DNA from: Heliocidaris tuberculata | Lineage: Eukaryota > Echinodermata > Echinoidea > Camarodonta > Echinometridae | NCBI GenBank assembly: GCA_025618425.1 | Contig: CM046832.1 | Span: 53,118,447 to 53,182,446 of the forward strand | Direction of reading: 5' to 3' | Length of the DNA: 64,000 nucleotides | Shown here: in pieces, positions 61,801 through 64,000 of the stretch | Layout: every line of letters begins with the position of its first letter | Numbering within the stretch: position 1 is the first letter of the stretch | The notes under the pieces: model-generated | The model's database searches: none | Told to the model about the DNA's origin: nothing | Seen by the model: only the letters and a program-made list of their open reading frames with translations | Position numbers and translations under genes: made by a program

Positions 61801-62741
61801 AAATTTTCATATTCCCAACGCTGTATTTCTGAATGGAGTAGCCTGCCGGCATCAGTAGTGCATGCTGACAATCCACAGTGCATCCAGGGCATACTATTGA
61901 AACATCTTTAATTTCAATAAATCGGAAGAAACCACGTTACTCTTTCGCCCCCCCCCCCCTCTCCCCCCCCCCCCCCAAAAAAAAAGCGAGAGAGAGAAAA
62001 AGCGGGGGAAGTGAGAGAAAAAAAGCCTTAAAAGGTGCTACGAGCCGTATACCTTTCTCTCAAAATTTACTAAAACGTCAAAGCTTTCGCACTTCGCGCG
62101 GGAGGGTGGAAATCCCCCCTCTCTGCACCAACCCCTGTTACATGTACATCGCAGTATAGCGTCCAAATACTTGAAAAGCAGTCAGGGCGGCGAACTAACT
62201 TTCCGCCTGAAAAAAGGTACGTGCCGTTATATCTTCCTCTCAAAATATGCTTAAAAGTCAAAGCTTTCAATCTTCGCGCGAGAGAGGGGAAACTCCCCCT
62301 CCCTGCATGTGCCCACCCCTGTTACATGAGTACTGGGTCCAAATAATTGAAAATCATTTTTCCGCCTAAAAAAGGTACAAGCCGTTATCTTTCTTTCAGA
62401 AAATTGCTAAAAACATCAAAGCTTTCGCGCTTCGTAGGGGAGGGGGAAAATCCCCCTTTCCCCCTCCTGCGGAGCAGGGAGCGTGCTCATCAGCTTTTAG
62501 GATTAAATCCTAGTTACGGAGAAGAAGGAGAAGAAGAACCAATGTTTAACAATTACTGATTGAATACTGCAGAACTAACTATAAATATTGTTATCTCCAA
62601 TAACCTCGCATAAGTGTGAGTGGTTATAACCATAATAAGATATAGGAAAAGTGGTATGGGTAGATGAGACTATGTACTAAAGGGGCAATTAGAAGAGTCA
62701 TATAACGCAGGATATAGAAATGGAAAGAGAGGGAGGCGAGG

Positions 62742-62786
<45 letters not shown>

Positions 62787-63383
62787 GATAAAATTTCACA
62801 AAACAAGAATAGGAATAGAAAAGCTGACTTTAGTGAGATAAAGAAAAGGAAGAGCAAAGTCTGCCGTTCTCTATTCATTGATGCGGTTGACAGAAAGAAA
62901 GAGAAAGAGAGAGAGAGAGAAAAAAAAACTAAGGGAAATGGCGTCACGTTATTTTATTTTAGCTGTATACGTCTGAAGTCTTTTTGATAAATAACGAACT
63001 CCGTCATGTCCGTTACATTTTAAATCGGTAGGGCCTATTTGAGCCTTTGAACACTTTGCTATACAAAAAGAGACCAAAAGCTTGAAGGCTCTTCTTGAAC
63101 GAAACAAACATGATAATCTGTACAGTATTCCATACATGGTAAAACACTTCTTCTTCTTCTTCTTCTTCTCCTGTTTACCCTGCCTCCTTCACTCCTGAAG
63201 ATTCTTACAGATGAAAGGGGTTTGTGTGTCACAAAAGACATTGATATAAACACTGGGTGTCCTATTTACATTAAGTGCAAGTGAAAATCGACCAGTTTAA
63301 CTGTAAAACTAAGATGAAATCGTACCATCGTAATCTCAATAAAAAAGTAGGAATATCCTTACCTTTTTTCGAAACACTTCCAT
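52692..63383 (-). CDS. CHST15: Carbohydrate sulfotransferase 15-like, eight coding exons
   Basis: A type II Golgi membrane sulfotransferase. Family members transfer sulfate from PAPS to GalNAc 4-sulfate in chondroitin or dermatan sulfate. Coding exons, 5' to 3': 63383-63363, 61373-60909, 60013-59773, 57797-57654, 56321-56168, 55360-55198, 54069-53907, 52867-52692. They join in phase into 508 residues plus stop. The N-terminus is the short basic tail MEVFRKK, then a membrane span (about 8-26), then a charged stem. The PAPS 5'-binding loop is 'IIGMYKCATTDVWDKL' (about 195-210) followed by 'KEPHWW'. The 3'-binding motif is 'ILMVRNPTKR', with Asn where RDP is usual. 'YLQDWIRAF' and 'LVIRLEDW' follow. 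The protein is shorter than human CHST15 (561) mainly in the stem. The exact acceptor sugar is unknown. Confidence 0.93.
53358..53599. mobile_element. hAT-type MITE, 242 bp
   Basis: Perfect inverted ends CAGTGGCGGATCCAGG and CCTGGATCCGCCACTG. A perfect 8-bp target duplication, CTCTACCC, is at 53350-53357 and 53600-53607. The interior has GC-rich ends and a T-tract of about 27 bases. It sits in the last intron of the sulfotransferase gene. Confidence 0.92.
53907..54069 (-). CDS. CHST15: CHST15-like exon 7
   Basis: The acceptor is 'ctttttttcag|ccg' and the donor 'ttaa|gtgagt'. The exon encodes 'DIQAGIYHVYLQDWI' and 'SVLVIRLEDWQAN', matching the C-terminal core of the sulfotransferase domain. 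Confidence 0.93.
54640..54790. repeat. Short inverted repeat around 'gttgcacaaaacttgcgttt'
   Basis: 'gttgcacaaaacttgcgttt' (about 54650) is inverted as 'aaacgcaagttttgtgcaac' (about 54763), with further 'acgcaactt' words between. It is probably a small MITE in the intron between exons 6 and 7. Confidence 0.7.
55198..55360 (-). CDS. CHST15: CHST15-like exon 6
   Basis: The acceptor is 'ctctgacag|g' and the donor 'ggttgt|gtgagt'. The exon encodes 'RAISWWWYSHKSRSKS' through 'SHNLRYCSYASGC'. Confidence 0.9.
55701..55720. repeat. Perfect 20-bp palindrome CAAGGAGTTATAACTCCTTG
   Basis: It shares its arm with the hairpin at 48642-48679. It lies in the intron between exons 5 and 6 of the sulfotransferase gene. 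Confidence 0.8.
56168..56321 (-). CDS. CHST15: CHST15-like exon 5, PAPS 3'-binding motif
   Basis: The acceptor is 'tataaag|gc' and the donor 'aaaag|gtgcgt'. The exon encodes 'GDASISTAYALGQEWLEQY' and ends in 'AKIILMVRNPTK' plus two bases of the next Arg codon. Human CHST15 has the related block 'GEASAST' followed by 'RDPVER'. Confidence 0.92.
56558..56866. repeat. ~300-bp CTC/CTT polypyrimidine tract
   Basis: (CTC)n at about 56600-56712 is followed by (CTT)n at about 56713-56845. In the sulfotransferase transcript it reads as GAA then GAG repeats, inside the intron between exons 4 and 5. The long leucine and glutamate frames across it are artefacts. Confidence 0.97.
56911..57513. mobile_element. 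603-bp TTAA-flanked MITE with ~200-bp arms
   Basis: The ends AGGCCAAGTCCACACTAATA and complement are flanked by TTAA at 56907-56910 and 57514-57517. Arms of about 200 bp match with scattered differences, including 'catttgcat' words near 57075 and 57340. It shares a subterminal block with 42001 and 60268. Confidence 0.9.
57654..57797 (-). CDS. CHST15: CHST15-like exon 4
   Basis: The acceptor is 'gaaatttcag|ta' and the donor 'tttg|gtaag'. The exon begins with two bases that complete the Val codon left by exon 3 and encodes 'LRSRNVTGGTDDSSLEWYL' through 'PYHPTVF'. Confidence 0.9.
57830..57965. repeat. AAT/AATG-rich microsatellite
   Basis: Imperfect 'aataaata' and 'aatgaatg' repeats just upstream of exon 4 in the sulfotransferase intron. 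Confidence 0.75.
58040..58205. repeat. Direct repeat around 'tttcactcccccggg'
   Basis: 'agagtgaattt' and 'ttcactcccccggg' occur at about 58063-58092 and 58159-58193. In each copy 'gtgaa' and 'ttcac' also form a small hairpin. Confidence 0.6.
59773..60013 (-). CDS. CHST15: CHST15-like exon 3, PAPS 5'-binding loop
   Basis: The acceptor is 'cggcgcag|ttgttc' and the donor 'agcg|gtaagg'. The exon carries 'FRNPCWL', 'LPYFYIIGMYKCATTDVW' and 'KEPHWW', the most conserved block of CHST15. A poly-C tract lies about 66 bp past its donor. Confidence 0.93.
60268..60715. mobile_element. ~450-bp inverted-repeat element
   Basis: 'ttggtgaaagtttga', 'aataagaaagttatg' and 'gcggacaact' on the left are inverted on the right, ending near 60715. 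The arms are about 130 bp and diverged. It lies in the intron between exons 2 and 3 and shares the block at 60670-60710 with two TTAA MITEs. Confidence 0.75.
60909..61373 (-). CDS. CHST15: CHST15-like exon 2, membrane span and stem
   Basis: The acceptor is 'cttgtatcag|gtgcta' and the donor 'cctgag|gtgagt'. The exon encodes 'VLVFLFVIVSTTLLIVF', a Lys/Glu/Arg-rich stem (about residues 65-95) and ends 'VLSAPE'. Possible N-glycosylation sites are in 'NGSF' and 'NASS'. Confidence 0.88.
61600..61911 (+). pseudogene. LINE reverse transcriptase C-terminal fragment
   Basis: The frame ends 'YSQRCISEWSSLPASVVHAD' with 'LLKHL' and stop at 61909-61911. Upstream are 'MVHKIAHGLPAIETLF' and 'TRKNHMTRP'. This order, a short 'YK.. 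.G' segment, a basic segment, then 'FS.R.I..WN.LP..VV.A', is the usual end of LINE ORF2 proteins. No poly(A) is obvious. It lies in intron 1 of the sulfotransferase gene, antisense to it. Confidence 0.6.
62026..62475. repeat. Three degenerate ~160-178-bp tandem units
   Basis: Units start 'gcct(t/g/a)aaaa' with 'aggt' shortly after, at about 62026, 62204 and 62364, and contain 'tcaaagctttcg' and 'cttcgcgcg' followed by 'atccccc'. Confidence 0.75.
62739..62930. repeat. (GA)n microsatellites
   Basis: Two GA-rich tracts lie at about 62743-62781 and 62895-62921. Confidence 0.9.
63363..63383 (-). CDS. CHST15: CHST15-like exon 1, start codon
   Basis: The exon encodes MEVFRKK and ends at donor 'AAG|GTAAGG' in phase 0. 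The ATG has A at -3 and G at +4. Joining to the 61373 acceptor puts a basic tail directly before the membrane span. The alternative start at 61400 would begin inside the acceptor region. Confidence 0.75.
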
Positions 63384-63404
63384 TATGATTCTACAACGCA
63401 AAAA

Positions 63405-63530
63405 CACCTTATTCACTGATCGTCCATTGCTTTATATTATACTGAGCACTTATACCCGTACAAGCTTATCTGAAGATCTGGAAGTAAGTCTCAGTATGCA
63501 TCGGACTTGGTTCCCTTTATAGGCTTCGCT
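63405..63530 (-). promoter_or_regulatory. Predicted core promoter of the CHST15-like gene
   Basis: On the minus strand a TATA-like 'tataatataaag' (63442-63431) lies about 50 bp before the start codon, with an initiator-like 'tcagtg' about 25 bp further on. A second, stronger 'ctataaaggg' lies at about 63523-63514. Either could direct transcription. This is inference from position and sequence only. Confidence 0.4.
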
Positions 63531-63539
63531 TTGTTCCTT

Positions 63540-64000
63540 TCTGGTGCTTCCATTGATTTTTTCGCGACGTAGTATGTCCCCGAAGCTGATCGATAAAGGC
63601 AAAGACTTTTAATAGTATCAAGACAGATCACTCTCACCTACTTCCGTAGTACATTTGGCAAGTGTAAATTGCTGTGTTAAAAAGACTCGGGGGGAAATAC
63701 GTTCGCCATAGGTATAACACGTGAAGAGATGTCACATTTTTTTCTTGATATTTCATATCTTACTCTATATTTTTTAAATCTGATTTCTGCACGAGAGAAA
63801 GGATGGATAGTTCAAAAAACATTTCTTGAACCTTTATTGTCAATAAATGCCACTATGAATCCCCGGGATCATGCCTGCTTTTTGACAGAGTCATCTGCCA
63901 TAGGGTTAACACGTGAAAACAGGGAATTTAAGAATGATTATAGCTCCCCTAGTATTACCTTGAATTTATTGTAAATTTGGCTTACATGTAATTTGAGACT
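63540..64000. other. Upstream flank, unassigned
   Basis: AT-rich DNA without a recognised gene or repeat. 'gccatagg(t/g)' with 'taacacgtgaa' occurs twice, near 63706 and 63897. Confidence 0.5.

Overview
The window looks like a piece of an AT-rich deuterostome genome, most likely an echinoderm such as a sea urchin. The grounds are genes split by introns, a dense load of inverted-repeat transposons, sea-urchin-style foldback and satellite DNA, and frequent TACATGTA motifs. No species can be named from sequence alone, and nothing bacterial or viral was recognised.

Left third (1-13.5 kb). Two arrays of one 158-bp satellite, 1-4888 and 8700-12275, run in the same orientation. The left array repeats over about 2.21 kb and the right one over 479 bp. 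A 3.75-kb foldback element (4889-8640) separates them; each arm carries about 25 degenerate 16-bp repeats and about three 115-bp repeats. Small palindromic transposons follow at 12496 and 13334.

Middle (13.5-34.8 kb). This is mostly transposon-derived sequence: inverted-repeat elements, a 5'-truncated LINE ending in a poly(A) tail (about 19765-20606), a 0.7-kb segment present twice (22930-23655 and 27603-28295), nested foldbacks (26336-27091) and a pogo-like MITE (29471-29804).

Genes. An ADAR2-type RNA adenosine deaminase lies on the + strand. One 1.5-kb exon (34860-36396) holds both double-stranded-RNA-binding domains and most of the deaminase domain, and a second exon (40718-41246) ends the protein. 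The start codon lies further upstream and was not identified. A carbohydrate sulfotransferase 15-like gene on the - strand is reconstructed completely: eight coding exons between 63383 and 52692, 508 residues, every intron with GT-AG ends and every junction in phase. The two genes converge. Between them is a minus-strand tandem array of 202-bp units (about 43950-45045) whose translation resembles the GTF2I-type repeat; it is frame-broken and probably pseudogenic as it stands.

The two enzymes are not functionally linked. The ADAR pre-mRNA would contain an intronic inverted repeat, and a 507-bp inverted-repeat element lies about 750 bp past its stop codon, so self-editing is worth testing. Three MITEs with different ends share one subterminal block of about 42 bp, and two MITEs share 25-bp ends but have unrelated palindromic centres; both patterns suggest families defined by parts of the element.
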